Shown in pieces: positions 38,501 to 47,522 of a DNA stretch of 64,000 nucleotides (position 1 is its first letter; every line of letters begins with the position of its first letter). Source of the stretch: Streptomyces deccanensis (GTDB taxonomy: Bacteria > Actinomycetota > Actinomycetes > Streptomycetales > Streptomycetaceae); NCBI RefSeq assembly GCF_022385335.1, contig NZ_CP092431.1:7378001-7442000 (forward strand), given 5' to 3'. A program made the translations under genes and the position numbers. The notes beneath the pieces are model-generated. The model did not search any database, was not told the origin of the DNA, and saw only the letters and a program-made list of their open reading frames with translations.

Positions 38501-40085
38501 CCCCACCGAACTCGCCGGACGCCTGGAGGAGTTGCTCGACGCCCTGGACGCCCTGCTGCCCCCGGGCACCCCGGCCCCCGACGACCCCACCTGGTGGGCC
38601 ACCCGTCTCCTGGCCGAGGTCCTGCTCCGGGTGCCCGACGCGACGCCGTACACCAGGGTGCTGCGGTTCCTCACCGAACGGATCGGCGCCTGGCGGGCCC
38701 AGGGCCGAGGCGTGCCGGCCGAGTTCGGGCCGGACTTCTGGGCCTCGCTGCCCCTGCCCGAGGCGGAACGGTTCGACCTGCTGCGACGCCTGGTCGTGGC
38801 CGACCCCGCCACCGGCGAGGGGCCCCGCTATCTGGATGCGGTCTCCCGGCTGCTCGCGGCCGACCCCGCCGCCGTACAACCGCTGCTCACCCGCTGGTTC
38901 CCCGACGACACCCCCTTGGTCGCGACCCCGGACGCCACCGTGGCGACGGCCGCGCAGGCGCTGCTGCACACCCATCGCCGCTCCGCCCTGGACGAGCTGA
39001 CCGAGGCACTCGTCGACAGCGCGCACCGACGTGGCGACGAGCTCCTCGCCGTACTGTCCGAGGAGGAGCCTTCCGCGGTGTGCCGGGCCGTCGACCGCTG
39101 GGCGCACGACGACCGTCCGGCCCGGCGCGTCGCGGGGCTCGCGTACGCGCTGCGGACCGCTCCGCACGTGCGCACGGACGCCGACCGTGAGCTCCTGCGC
39201 TACGCGGCACTCGCCCTCCTGGGCCGCCCCGCCGACGTCACCCTGCACAGTGGCGCGCTCGCCCTGCTCGTACGGGATCCGCTGACCAGGCAGCGGTATC
39301 TGCCGCAGGCGCTGGAACGCTTCGCGGCCGGTGACCCGCAGCTGCCCGCGAGCGCCGTGGTCACCGCTCTCGCCACCGACCCGGACCCGGTCCTGGACGC
39401 CTTCCGCGCGCGGCTGCGCACGCCGGGCGCCGAGGGCTCGGACGGAGAGGCCCTGCGTACGCTCGCCGAGGTCACCACGCCCGGCCTCGCGCGCCGCGTC
39501 ACCACCCTCGTACGGGAGGTCGTCGCACAGCGCCCCGAGGTGGCCGGGCACGTCGCGGTGTACGTCGACCGCAGACTGGAACACGGCCCGGGCACCCGCG
39601 CCGTACTGTTTCCGCTGGTCAGCGGCCTCATCGTCGACGGTCCCGTCCAGGTGCGCGCGGCCCTCGCGGCCGTCTTCGCCGAGCCCGGAACCCCCGTCTC
39701 CGGCCCGCTGCGGCGCGAACTGCTCGACCTGCTGATGGCGACCGAGCGGGACCCGTCCGTTCTGGACGCCCTGCTGCGGGCGGTCGTCGCGGGCACGACG
39801 GATAGGGCGGGTTCGAGCGAGGGTGAGGGCGCGGGCGGGGGGAGGGGCGCGGCCGTCCGGGTGCTGGTCCACCGGATCGGCCTGCTGCTCGTCCGTACGC
39901 CCGAAGGCGCCACCCGATTCGACTGGGCGCTCGTCGACCTGGCCCGCCACGTGCCCGGTTTCGCGGAGCTGGTGGCTGGGTGGCTCAATGGCACGCCCCA
40001 GGAATGGGCGGCGGTGGTCGGCCCCAGCACGCGTCGGATGATCGAGAACCTGGCGGGGTTGCCGGGCGTGCGGGTGCCCGCGTGA
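35562..40085 (+). CDS. Trypsin-like domain (catalytic Ser replaced by Ala) fused to a P-loop NTPase; large unknown protein
   Basis: 1507 residues; ATG 35562 is chosen because GGGGAGGT lies 6 bases upstream. Residues ~15-200 look like a trypsin/HtrA-type fold: GTGFVADHHGTVVTSHEAV with His48, PALDLALIRT with Asp81, but the nucleophile loop, expected G-x-S-G-G-P, reads GGGAAGGPVL, so Ser is Ala161. Residues ~265-560 are a STAND/AAA-type NTPase: Walker A GLVGPPGSGRTTE near 276 and Walker B RPLLLLLDGPEEM near 480. A repeat tract rich in Ala-His-Ala-Ser-Gly follows (about 680-790). The C-terminal ~700 residues look all-helical, like HEAT/ARM or TPR repeats. It sits alone between truB and ribF, with no obvious operon partner. 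This could be a sensor or signalling ATPase with a non-cleaving peptide-binding head. Confidence 0.85.
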   Translation: MVVRGRRATDDGRRAARDEVLVRVGDLAGRPRGTGFVADHHGTVVTSHEAVDGLARIVVHATGDRVCVVTSDAVTPLPALDLALIRTQGLCVDPLPFALRDEVETGAYVRIAAGGWREARVLGTADVTYTATDGFHLLRGALELAIGTAGSEALRLGGGAAGGPVLDMTTGAVLGVLGTALEAQHRATGFAVPLRGWRAEQPLAELLARNAATVPAYGTDLNLAGVLELTATTVGSDGPGAGAGAVAAAGADPVERVDVVREFTAFAEGPATVLGLVGPPGSGRTTELAALAARRGRGSAPAPTLWLRGADLLSADTSVADAARRALERAGRIVAASASASAASVASAAGSGAGSSGEWGASPDPGDAGGWGGSGRAGRAAGSADARWATGTDGPPGSVGTAGGGVEDGFAASGGWAASDFSAAFAASAGAHGGEGSSAGVAGEGAAGVERPCLPGRYQGELGDIRPERLARLAGAEGRPLLLLLDGPEEMPPTLAHRLAEWTAGTVEWLRANGARLVVACRAEYWERAGAHFPAELLHGEAPGAQEQLLPACVRLGDLTESEARRARLRYGIPEDALTAADARHPLTLRLLSEIRAALPTPSHGGPDEDAASAGPPDEHLTGTAARTTGPDEEPEPRVQADGLGPDTQDPTDSAYHRLRPPRSAAEPPQPKHPTTTAYTSGPAAHASDPAPHASGSAAHAAGCAAHASGSTHTSGCAAHASGPTPHASGSAAHASGPTPHASGSAAHASGAAAHAAGSAAHASGPTPHAPGPATPASGPTPHPSGAPTSPPTSSARPGRDDVLGGYLDLMCLRVAVRLAAVNGVRGAAVRRLAAQVSGQVHEAARRCLGPGQGELDRAAFEAVFPWGPVPGRRLGGTTGWASAVLTEGLLVPAGDGYRFAHEELADWIQGAHLDLDAALHALVHHGWVAQAESRRGWGTMPSEARVRRQARRATRNLPVPRHRIGPVVHALLLLGRQQGPTELAGRLEELLDALDALLPPGTPAPDDPTWWATRLLAEVLLRVPDATPYTRVLRFLTERIGAWRAQGRGVPAEFGPDFWASLPLPEAERFDLLRRLVVADPATGEGPRYLDAVSRLLAADPAAVQPLLTRWFPDDTPLVATPDATVATAAQALLHTHRRSALDELTEALVDSAHRRGDELLAVLSEEEPSAVCRAVDRWAHDDRPARRVAGLAYALRTAPHVRTDADRELLRYAALALLGRPADVTLHSGALALLVRDPLTRQRYLPQALERFAAGDPQLPASAVVTALATDPDPVLDAFRARLRTPGAEGSDGEALRTLAEVTTPGLARRVTTLVREVVAQRPEVAGHVAVYVDRRLEHGPGTRAVLFPLVSGLIVDGPVQVRAALAAVFAEPGTPVSGPLRRELLDLLMATERDPSVLDALLRAVVAGTTDRAGSSEGEGAGGGRGAAVRVLVHRIGLLLVRTPEGATRFDWALVDLARHVPGFAELVAGWLNGTPQEWAAVVGPSTRRMIENLAGLPGVRVPA
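37608..37930 (+). repeat. In-frame tandem repeats coding for (A/P)HASG(S/P)-type heptads
   Basis: A tract of 21-base units, many occurring as a 42-base double unit (GCTGCGCATGCCTCCGG and CCCACCCCGCATGCCTCC alternate), encodes repeated Ala-His-Ala-Ser-Gly-Ser/Pro blocks. It links the NTPase domain to the helical C-terminal part of the large protein, and copy number is likely variable among strains. Confidence 0.85.
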
Positions 40086-40238
40086 GCAGGGAAGCTCCTA
40101 CGGGGTCGCGGGCCGGGATCCGTGCTCCCGGTCACAGGCCGGATGCCGATGCGGGCGGAGAGCACCGGGCATGGCACCCTTAGACCTGCGCAAGGTAAGG
40201 CGTCAATACGGACACGGGTTCGACGAGGAGCGGTCACA

Positions 40239-41192
40239 GTGCAGCGCTGGCGTGGCTTGGAGGACATCCCCGAGGACTGGGGGCGCAGCGTCGTCACCAT
40301 CGGTTCCTACGACGGGGTGCACCGCGGGCACCAGCTGATCCTCCGGCACGCCGTGGAACGCGCGCGTGAGCTGGGCGTTCCCTCCGTCGCCGTCACCTTC
40401 GACCCGCACCCCAGCGAGGTCGTGCGCCCCGGCACACACCCCCCGCTACTCGCCCCGCACCACCGCCGCGCCGAACTGATGGCCGAGCTGGGTGTGGACG
40501 CGGTCCTGATCCTGCCCTTCACGACGGAGTTCTCACGGCTGTCCCCGGCCGACTTCGTCGTCAAGGTGCTGGTCGACAAGCTGCACGCCAAGGCCGTCGT
40601 CGAGGGCCCCAACTTCCGCTTCGGACACAAGGCGGCCGGGGACGTGGCGTTCCTGGCCGAGCAGGGCAAGACGTACGACTTCGACGTCGAGGTGGTCGAC
40701 CTGTTCGTCACCGGCGAGGCGGGCGGCGGTCAGCCGTTCTCCTCGACGCTGACCCGGCGGCTGGTCGGCGAGGGTGATGTCGAGGGAGCGGGCGAGATCC
40801 TCGGCCGTCCGCACCGCGTCGAGGGCGTCGTCGTACGCGGCGCCCAGCGCGGCCGTGAGCTGGGCTTCCCGACGGCCAACGTCGAGACGCTCCCGCACAC
40901 CGCGATCCCCGCCGACGGCGTCTACGCCGGCTGGCTGCACGTCGCCGGCGAGGCCATGCCCGCCGCGATCTCCGTCGGCACCAACCCGCAGTTCGACGGC
41001 ACCGAGCGCACGGTCGAGGCGTACGCCATCGACCGCGTCGGCCTCGACCTCTACGGCCTCCACGTCGCCGTCGACTTCCTCGCCTTCGTGCGCGGCCAGG
41101 CGAAGTTCGACTCGTTGGAGGCGCTCCTCGTCGCGATGGGCGAGGACGTCAAGAAGTGCCGGGAGCTGATCGGGGCGCACGAGGCGCAGTAG
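40239..41192 (+). CDS. ribF: Bifunctional riboflavin kinase / FAD synthetase
   Basis: 317 residues. The N-terminal FAD synthetase (nucleotidyltransferase) has GSYDGVHRGHQLIL at residues 28-41 and FDPHPSEVV; the C-terminal kinase has GRPHRVEGVVVRGAQRGRELGFPTAN and SVGTNPQFDGTERTVEAY. The enzyme turns riboflavin into FMN and FAD. GTG 40239 with GAGGAG upstream gives the typical start VQRWRGLEDIPEDW; the longer open frame upstream is not conserved. A hairpin terminator follows. Confidence 0.96.
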   Translation: MQRWRGLEDIPEDWGRSVVTIGSYDGVHRGHQLILRHAVERARELGVPSVAVTFDPHPSEVVRPGTHPPLLAPHHRRAELMAELGVDAVLILPFTTEFSRLSPADFVVKVLVDKLHAKAVVEGPNFRFGHKAAGDVAFLAEQGKTYDFDVEVVDLFVTGEAGGGQPFSSTLTRRLVGEGDVEGAGEILGRPHRVEGVVVRGAQRGRELGFPTANVETLPHTAIPADGVYAGWLHVAGEAMPAAISVGTNPQFDGTERTVEAYAIDRVGLDLYGLHVAVDFLAFVRGQAKFDSLEALLVAMGEDVKKCRELIGAHEAQ

Positions 41193-41264
41193 CCGCCGGG
41201 TCTTGGACGCGTCCGTAGCCGCCGGGCCCTGAGGCATCCGTCCGTATGTGCCCGAAGCACGGCA

Positions 41265-41307
41265 GAGGGCCCGTACCGTCCACGATCCGTGAACGGTACG
41301 GGCCCTC
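41265..41307. terminator. Bidirectional hairpin terminator between ribF and the SCO5717-type gene
   Basis: GAGGGCCCGTACCGT (41265-41279) and ACGGTACGGGCCCTC (41293-41307) form a perfect 15-bp stem with a 13-base loop between two converging genes (stops at 41192 and 41326). It also marks the border of the type VII secretion region. Confidence 0.85.
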
Positions 41308-41325
41308 AGCCGTCTCGTCGTGCGG

Positions 41326-44300
41326 TTACTGCTGCGGCGGTGCCGGCGGGTAGGGCTGCTGCCCCTGCTGCGGCGGGTACGGCTGGCCCGGGCCGGGCTG
41401 GCCGGGCTGGCCGGGCTGGCCGTAGGGCCCCGGGGCCTGACCGGGGGCCGGCTGACCCGGGTAGGGCTGGGGCTGGCCGGGGTAGGGCTGCTGGCCCTGC
41501 TGCGGCGGGTACGGCTGGCCCTGTTGCTGCTGCGGCGGATAGGGCTGACCCGGTGTCTGCTGACCCGGCATCGGCGGGGCGACGACCGGTGGCGGGTTGC
41601 CGTCCGACGTCCACAGGCCGTGCGACTGCTGGTGCCGGGCGATGTCCTCGGCGACCATCGCGGCGAGCGTGAAGTACGCCTCCCGCACCTTCGGTCGCAT
41701 CATGTCGAGGTCCAACTCGGCGCCCGCGGAGAGGTGTTCGTCGAACGGCACGACCACGACCCCTCGGCAGCGCGTCTCGAAGTGGGAGACGATGTCCTCC
41801 ACCTTGATCATCTTGCCGGTCTCGCGCACTCCCGAGATGACCGTGAGGGACCGGGCCACCAGGTCCTGGTACCCGTGCGCGGAGAGCCAGTCCAGGGTCG
41901 TACTGGCGCTGCTCGCACCGTCCACGGACGGCGTCGAGATGATGATCAGCTGATCGGCCAGGTCGAGCACCCCACGCATCGCGCTGTAGAGCAGACCGGT
42001 GCCCGAGTCGGTGAGGATGATCGGGTACTGCTTGCCGAGAATGTCGATCGCGCGCCGGTAGTCCTCGTCGTTGAACGTCGTGGAGACGGCGGGGTCGACG
42101 TCGTTGGCGATGATCTCCAGTCCGGAGGCCGCCTGCGAGGTGAACCGCCTGATGTCCATGTACGAGTTGAGGTACGGGATCGCCTGGACGAGGTCACGGA
42201 TGGTGGCCCCGGTCTCGCGCCGCACACGACGGCCGAGCGTGCCGGCGTCCGGGTTGGCGTCGATCGCGAGGATCTTGTCCTGCCGCTCGGTGGCGAGGGT
42301 CGAGCCGAGGGCAGTGGTGGTCGTGGTCTTGCCCACGCCGCCCTTGAGGCTGATGACCGCGATGCGGTAGCAGGACAGCACCGGCGTCCTGATCAGCTCC
42401 AGCTTCCGCTGCCGCTCGGCCTCCTCCTTCTTCCCGCCCAGCTTGAAGAGCCCGCCTCCGGAGGCCGGACGGCTGCTCTTCTGCTTCTGCTTCTTGCTGT
42501 TCAGCAGCCGGTCGGAGGACAGCTCGACGGCCGCGGTGTAACCGAGCGGCGCCACACCCGGGTTGGTGGGCTGCCGGTGATCGTGCTGCACGGGCTGCGG
42601 CCAGGCGGCGCCGGTGCGGGGGTCGACGGGGGCGGAGGGGTGGGGCTGCGCGCCGGGCTGAGCCTGCTGCCCGGGTTGGCCGGGGAAGGGGGGGTGAGGT
42701 TGACCGGGGTGCTCCGGCTGGCCGGAGTGGGCGGGCTGCCCAGGGCCTCCGGGCTGCCCGGGCTGCGCGGGGAAGGGGGCGTGGGGCTGCCCGGGGTGGC
42801 CCGGCTGCCCGGGGTGACCGGGGTGCCCCGGCTGGGCCGGGGGCTGGGGGAACCCATAACCGCCTTGCGGCGCAGGGGAGTTGGGCGGCCCCGGCGGGGT
42901 CGGCGCCGGAGCGCCCGGGGCTCCTGCTGGCGGGAACCCGTAGCCGGGCTGGGGGGCCGTGGGGTACTGGGGGCCGGGCTGGGGCGGCCCTTGAGGGAAG
43001 CCGTAGCCCTGCTGCTGAGGTACGGGCGCGCCGGGAGTCGCCTGCTGGGCCGGCTGTCCCGCCTGTCCCGGCTGTCCCGCCTGTCCCGGCTGGGCTGGGG
43101 GTTGGGGGAAGCCGTAGCCGCTCTGCTGGGGGATGGGTGCCTGCGGGGGGACGGGCGCGCTTGCGGGCGGGAAGCCGTAACCGGGGGCGGGGTGCGGCGG
43201 CTGCGGCGCGACGGGCTGGGCGGCGGCCGGCTGGCCCGGGTGGCCGGGCTGGGCCGGGGGTTGGGGGAAGCCGTAGCCGCTCTGCTGGGGGATGGGTGCC
43301 TGTGGGGGCACGGGCGCGCTTGCGGGCGGGAAGCCGTAGCCAGCCGGTGAGGGGAGGCCGGAGTCCTGCGGGGGCGCCGCCGGTAGTCCCTGCGGAGGCG
43401 TCGGGCCGGGGGTGGCGGGGGCGGAATGGGGTGCGTCAGGAGAGGCGGGCACGTCGGGTGCCGGGGGCACCGTGGGCGCAGCAGAGGGGCCCGGGGCACC
43501 GGTGGCGTCGGGGGCGCCCGTTGCGGCGGGCTCGCTCGGAGCACTGTCGGTTCCGGGTGTTGCGGGCGTGCCTGGGGCGTCGGGCATGTTGGAGGCGACG
43601 GGAACTTCCGGCGCGCCGGTTACGCCAGGGGTGACGGGCTCGCCGGGCGCAGAAACGGCAGCCGCAGGGGGCGGCCCGACGGGGGCGCCTGGCGCGGCGT
43701 CGATCGGCGCGCCCCAAGCCGCCGGGGCACTCTGCGGAACCTGCGGGTGGACCGGCGGCTGTGGAGGCACGGCCGGTTGTCCCCCCTGCGCGGGCGCAGC
43801 CTGCTGCTCGGGCGTCCCGGGAGTCACCTGCCCCGCTTCGGCCGACGGCACGGACGGCGGCCACTGCGTCGCCGACTCGGGCGCGACAGGCGCCGCGAGC
43901 TGGAACTCGGGCGGCAACGGCGGAATCGCACTGTGCGGCACCGGCGGGGGAGTCCAGGCGGAGGCCCCTTGCGGCGCACCATCGGGGGCGCCCGGAGCGG
44001 GCGGGGCGTCCTGGGGCGCACCGGGCTGAGGCGCACCCGGCTCAGGCGCTGCGGCCGAGGAGGCGGCCTCGTCGATCTGGATGTCCTCGCTCGTCACGCC
44101 CTGCGGCGAAGCGTCCTGCGCTACGGCGTTCTGAGGTGCGTCATCCCCCTGGGACACGGTGTCCTGCGGGACGGAACCCTGCTGCGACGCGGCATCCTGC
44201 GGGACCGTTCCCGTCGGCTCAGTCTCGCCGGAAGCGGAGTCCGGGGCGCTGCCGACGACTGACGGTTCGGCCCCAGCGGCCTCGGCCCCGGATCCGGCCT

Positions 44301-44856
44301 CGCCGGAAGCAGCCAGAGCAGCCGCACCGTCCGCAGTGGCAGCGGCGTCACCGTCGCCGTCCTGAGCAGCGCCGCCCTGCGCACCCTGCGCAGCCTCGGC
44401 GTCGGAAGTATCCCCGGGCTGCGCGGGAGCACCCGCACCCGCAGACTCGGCCGAGCCACCCTCGACCGCATCCGCATCTGCACCCGAGATCTCCCGCTTC
44501 AACGCGGCGGCGGAGATCCGCATGGTCGCGCCACTCTCGATGTCCCCGCTCTCCGCACCGGCCTCGGGCGCGGCAGCCACGGGGGGCCAGGGCGGGGCTT
44601 GATGCGCACCACCCGGAACGCCCCCGGCGGCCGACGGGGCCCCGGGTTCCGTCCCCGCCCCGGTCTGGGGATCCGTACCCGTACCCGTACCGGGTCCTGA
44701 AGCCGACCCTCCTGACGACGCGTTCTGCGTGTACCAGGCAGGCGGCGCGTAGTCGATGGTGAACTCGCCCGTCGCCTCGACGGCGGACTCCGCGTCGGGC
44801 TGGTCATCGTCGGGTGTGGCCCATCCCCCGCGCATCCCGTCCCGATCGCTGCTCAC
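41326..44856 (-). CDS. SCO5717-family ParA/MinD-like ATPase with long Pro/Gln/Gly-rich regions
   Basis: 1176 residues. The ATPase lies in the C-terminal third: Walker [17 protein letters not shown] near residues 833-848, [10 protein letters not shown] and the deviant switch region as in MinD/ParA-type proteins. The first ~800 residues are acidic, then Pro/Gln/Gly-rich with repeats of the form GYGFP-P/Q; the C-terminal tail is PPQQ-rich. It belongs to what is called the SCO5717 growth-regulating ATPase family, always next to the type VII locus; the mycobacterial EspI of the ESX-1 locus is similarly built. Probably cytoplasmic. GTG start behind AGGAGGA. Confidence 0.88.
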   Translation of the reverse strand: MSSDRDGMRGGWATPDDDQPDAESAVEATGEFTIDYAPPAWYTQNASSGGSASGPGTGTGTDPQTGAGTEPGAPSAAGGVPGGAHQAPPWPPVAAAPEAGAESGDIESGATMRISAAALKREISGADADAVEGGSAESAGAGAPAQPGDTSDAEAAQGAQGGAAQDGDGDAAATADGAAALAASGEAGSGAEAAGAEPSVVGSAPDSASGETEPTGTVPQDAASQQGSVPQDTVSQGDDAPQNAVAQDASPQGVTSEDIQIDEAASSAAAPEPGAPQPGAPQDAPPAPGAPDGAPQGASAWTPPPVPHSAIPPLPPEFQLAAPVAPESATQWPPSVPSAEAGQVTPGTPEQQAAPAQGGQPAVPPQPPVHPQVPQSAPAAWGAPIDAAPGAPVGPPPAAAVSAPGEPVTPGVTGAPEVPVASNMPDAPGTPATPGTDSAPSEPAATGAPDATGAPGPSAAPTVPPAPDVPASPDAPHSAPATPGPTPPQGLPAAPPQDSGLPSPAGYGFPPASAPVPPQAPIPQQSGYGFPQPPAQPGHPGQPAAAQPVAPQPPHPAPGYGFPPASAPVPPQAPIPQQSGYGFPQPPAQPGQAGQPGQAGQPAQQATPGAPVPQQQGYGFPQGPPQPGPQYPTAPQPGYGFPPAGAPGAPAPTPPGPPNSPAPQGGYGFPQPPAQPGHPGHPGQPGHPGQPHAPFPAQPGQPGGPGQPAHSGQPEHPGQPHPPFPGQPGQQAQPGAQPHPSAPVDPRTGAAWPQPVQHDHRQPTNPGVAPLGYTAAVELSSDRLLNSKKQKQKSSRPASGGGLFKLGGKKEEAERQRKLELIRTPVLSCYRIAVISLKGGVGKTTTTTALGSTLATERQDKILAIDANPDAGTLGRRVRRETGATIRDLVQAIPYLNSYMDIRRFTSQAASGLEIIANDVDPAVSTTFNDEDYRRAIDILGKQYPIILTDSGTGLLYSAMRGVLDLADQLIIISTPSVDGASSASTTLDWLSAHGYQDLVARSLTVISGVRETGKMIKVEDIVSHFETRCRGVVVVPFDEHLSAGAELDLDMMRPKVREAYFTLAAMVAEDIARHQQSHGLWTSDGNPPPVVAPPMPGQQTPGQPYPPQQQQGQPYPPQQGQQPYPGQPQPYPGQPAPGQAPGPYGQPGQPGQPGPGQPYPPQQGQQPYPPAPPQQ
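43088..43341 (-). repeat. Two 95-base direct repeats inside the SCO5717-type gene
   Basis: Segments 43088-43182 and 43247-43341 differ at only a few bases. In the protein they give two near-identical copies of [20 protein letters not shown] followed by [13 protein letters not shown]. The shorter GYGFP motif recurs several times more in the same region. Confidence 0.85.
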
Positions 44857-45152
44857 AATTCCTCCTGGTGTGGTCGAGCACCCTCATGCCGTGCTGGGGC
44901 GACCGTTCCTGTCGTCCGATTCGCCGGGCTGATCCCCCCTCGGGCCCCGGGCCATGCCGCACAGCCCGTACCACCCGATCGCGGGCAACTCGCGACGTGC
45001 TGTACCCCAGCCTAATCATCGCAACCGCGGGCACAGCAGGCCCGCCTCTCCAGACCGGCTCCGCGAAGCGCCCAATTGCCTTGATCGTGTGTCAACTTAG
45101 ATATATGCCCCTGCCTGATCTTCACTGCCGGGCTCGTCCCCGTTCGGACGGC

Positions 45153-45932
45153 TCAGTCCACGCGACGTGCTCCGCCCAGGAGACCGGTCTCCGCGTCGGT
45201 GGCCTGGGTCATCACGTACTGCCGGTCCCGCTCCGTGCACCACAGCGTGATGCCGTCCTGCAGTCCGGGCAGAGACCGGATCTCGGGGTGCGGCAGCGCT
45301 ATCACTCGCCCGATCTCCGTGGCCTCGTCCGGCGACACCCGCTGTACACCCACGAGACGAGCCTGGCGCATCAACCGCGGCGCGACCGGACTCAGATAGG
45401 GAAGAAGTGTGAGTACGGACTGCCAGGGTGCTGATGCCACGCGTCCGCGGGGCGGTCGCATGCCGCAGTCACGCACCACCAACACCGGTGTGCCCGCCGA
45501 CGCGCCCTGGGGCGGCACCCGCCCCACGTCGTACACGGCCAGGCCGTTCTGACCGCCGCCCACGGCGTGCACCAGCGGCATCCAGGCCTGTGCCCGTCCC
45601 GTCTCCACGGCAACACGCGCCCCCGTCGCCGCCGCGCGGAGTGCCAGGACCTGGGCCGTCCACAGACCGCCGATGAGGACGACGTCGAACGGGGTAGGGC
45701 GGTTGATCCCGAGAACGGCGGGCTGGCCCTGTTGGTTGACACCCACCACCACACCGTCGTCTCCGATGGGCAGCGAGAGTGCCCCCACCTGTTCCACGGG
45801 CAGTGTGTGGCGCGGGTGCCGGGGACCCAACAGCCCGAACCCGGTGCGCAGTCGCTGTCCGAGGCCCGTGACCTCCGGAGTGCCTTCCGGTGCGGACGCG
45901 GACGACGGCGATGCCGATGCCCTCATGGCCAT
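45153..45932 (-). CDS. Type VII secretion-associated hypothetical protein
   Basis: 259 residues, no signal peptide, no clear membrane helix. It begins with the A of the TGATG overlap with the EccE stop, so it is coupled to EccE. The middle part (GINRPTPFDVVLIGGLWTAQVLALRAAATGARVAVETGRAQAWMPLVHAVGG) looks like an alpha/beta domain with a conserved tryptophan-rich loop. I do not recognise a family beyond its position, which suggests a cytoplasmic partner of EccE. A -35/-10-like pair on the plus strand downstream (45076-45103) is too weak to call. Confidence 0.75.
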   Translation of the reverse strand: MAMRASASPSSASAPEGTPEVTGLGQRLRTGFGLLGPRHPRHTLPVEQVGALSLPIGDDGVVVGVNQQGQPAVLGINRPTPFDVVLIGGLWTAQVLALRAAATGARVAVETGRAQAWMPLVHAVGGGQNGLAVYDVGRVPPQGASAGTPVLVVRDCGMRPPRGRVASAPWQSVLTLLPYLSPVAPRLMRQARLVGVQRVSPDEATEIGRVIALPHPEIRSLPGLQDGITLWCTERDRQYVMTQATDAETGLLGGARRVD

Positions 45933-47317
45933 CAGCGGGTACCTCCGAGCGGCAGGGTGGCGAGAACGCCGGGGAGTTGTTCACGGTCCAGACGCACGAG
46001 CCCGGTCCGCGCCTGACGCGCGGCATGCTCCAACTCGCGCCGCGCGTCGGTCAGCTCCTGATTGCTGCGACCGGTGATGCGAAGGTGACCCGCAAGGGTG
46101 ACGTCTTTCCGGCCTCCCTTGGCCAGCGTCAGACTGAAGGTCGTCGCCAGCGCGGGAACCGCGGTCAGATGCGCCACCAACTGTGCCAGGGAGGTGCCGG
46201 AGCCGCCCAGTTGCGGCCAGCGGCGCACCCAGTACGTGGTGTGCCGACGGTTGTCACAGCGCCAGCTGCGGCTGGACTCCTCGGTCCGCCGCTGTGGTGC
46301 CTCGTCACGCCCGGTCTGTGCGGCCTGCGCGGTCACCATCGGGTTGGCGCACGCGGAGGTGGCGATGGCAGCGGTCAGCTCCTCCTCGGTCAACAGAGTT
46401 GCCCGGAAGCCGGCGCCGGTCAGTCGACTGGACAAGTGCTCCGCCGACCGCACCAGACACTTCTGCGCCCCGCGGAGCCCGCCGCCGCGCGCGGCCACCG
46501 CTTCAGGGCACGACTCGGGGTCGAGTTTCAACGCTATCCACATGATGCGCACCGCCGGAGCGCCGGTCTGGGCCTGGAGCGGTGCGTAATTGCTCACGAC
46601 GACCGACTGCTGGGGCAGATGCAGCGCGGGCGCCGGCTGGGTGTGCACCAGGATCTGCGCCGACTCCAGCCGGATTCCGTCGACTTCGAGGACGTCCTGC
46701 ACGAGCGCGACGGGCAGTGGTCGGCGACTGCGCTCGGCGCGCAGCGCACCGGCATCCGACTCCAGTTGGAGCACCGCGGTGAGGAATCCTCCGTCGCCCA
46801 CCATGCCGACCGGTCGCTGATCGCGACGGTCGCCGCGGTGGAAGCTGTATGTCCGCAGGCTGGGATCACACTCAACGGCAGGTGCGAGGCCGGAATCGAT
46901 CCCCGAAGGAGCCGGTGTGCTCGCGGCCCTGCGCATACGGGCCCGCAGTGCCAGCAGCGAGCCCAGCCACTCGGGCAGGGAGTGTCCGCGGCGTCGTACG
47001 AGAGCGAGCACGACCAGCACGGCGGCGGCCGCGACGGCCGGAATGAGCGCGGCCGTACCGACGAGCCATCCGACGACCACGAGGGCGGCCGCCATCTCCA
47101 GCATCACCAGCCGCTGTACCGCGAACGAGCCACCGTGCCCCGAGTGGGACCTCAGATGGGGCGACACGGACCCGCGGGAAGACGCGGCGGCGTCAGGCGC
47201 CGCTCCCGACCGCGCTGTCGGAGAAGGAGAAGACGAACCGCGCGAACGCGACCGAAGCGTGCCGCCTGATCGCGGCCCCGATTGCGATCGCGACCGGGCG
47301 CGTGTTGCGGAAGCCAT
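45932..47317 (-). CDS. eccE: Type VII secretion protein EccE
   Basis: 461 residues. After a basic tail of about 45 residues there are two close membrane helices (VMLEMAAALVVVGWLVGTAALIPAVAAAAVLVVLALV, residues ~58-95), then a large extracytoplasmic or cytoplasmic domain with YSFHRGDRRDQRPVGMVGDGGFLTAVLQLE, the layout of EccE. In mycobacteria EccE is the outer belt of the EccBCDE membrane complex. It is divergent from eccB (205-base gap) and coupled to the small gene downstream. Confidence 0.87.
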   Translation of the reverse strand: MASATRARSRSQSGPRSGGTLRSRSRGSSSPSPTARSGAAPDAAASSRGSVSPHLRSHSGHGGSFAVQRLVMLEMAAALVVVGWLVGTAALIPAVAAAAVLVVLALVRRRGHSLPEWLGSLLALRARMRRAASTPAPSGIDSGLAPAVECDPSLRTYSFHRGDRRDQRPVGMVGDGGFLTAVLQLESDAGALRAERSRRPLPVALVQDVLEVDGIRLESAQILVHTQPAPALHLPQQSVVVSNYAPLQAQTGAPAVRIMWIALKLDPESCPEAVAARGGGLRGAQKCLVRSAEHLSSRLTGAGFRATLLTEEELTAAIATSACANPMVTAQAAQTGRDEAPQRRTEESSRSWRCDNRRHTTYWVRRWPQLGGSGTSLAQLVAHLTAVPALATTFSLTLAKGGRKDVTLAGHLRITGRSNQELTDARRELEHAARQARTGLVRLDREQLPGVLATLPLGGTR

Positions 47318-47522
47318 TGCTCCAAAACCCCCGAACTCTCCCTAAAACCCATGCACTCAGGGCCCTGCACAACCTGAGCGCCCTGCCCGTGCCATCAGCA
47401 CAGTCACGCAACAGGCATAGTAGGGGGCGGCTCTGACAGCCTGGGCGCCAGAGGCAATTGAGGACAGGGGCGGATCTTCACAGTTCCCCCCATGGCTCCG
47501 CACGGGGAGAGAGCGGACACAG

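Noticed and set aside
35562..40085. Antiviral defence (Avs-type) system
   Set aside because: Trypsin-NTPase order is reminiscent, but the site is a conserved housekeeping position, there are no defence neighbours and the protease serine is missing; no basis to claim defence.
40122..40238. N-terminal extension of RibF to 40122
   Set aside because: GTG 40239 has GAGGAG at the right spacing and gives the conserved start; the extension is not coding-like.
45076..45103. Promoter reading plus-strand from TTGCCT / TAGATA
   Set aside because: It would only transcribe antisense into the 45153-45932 gene, and both boxes are weak.
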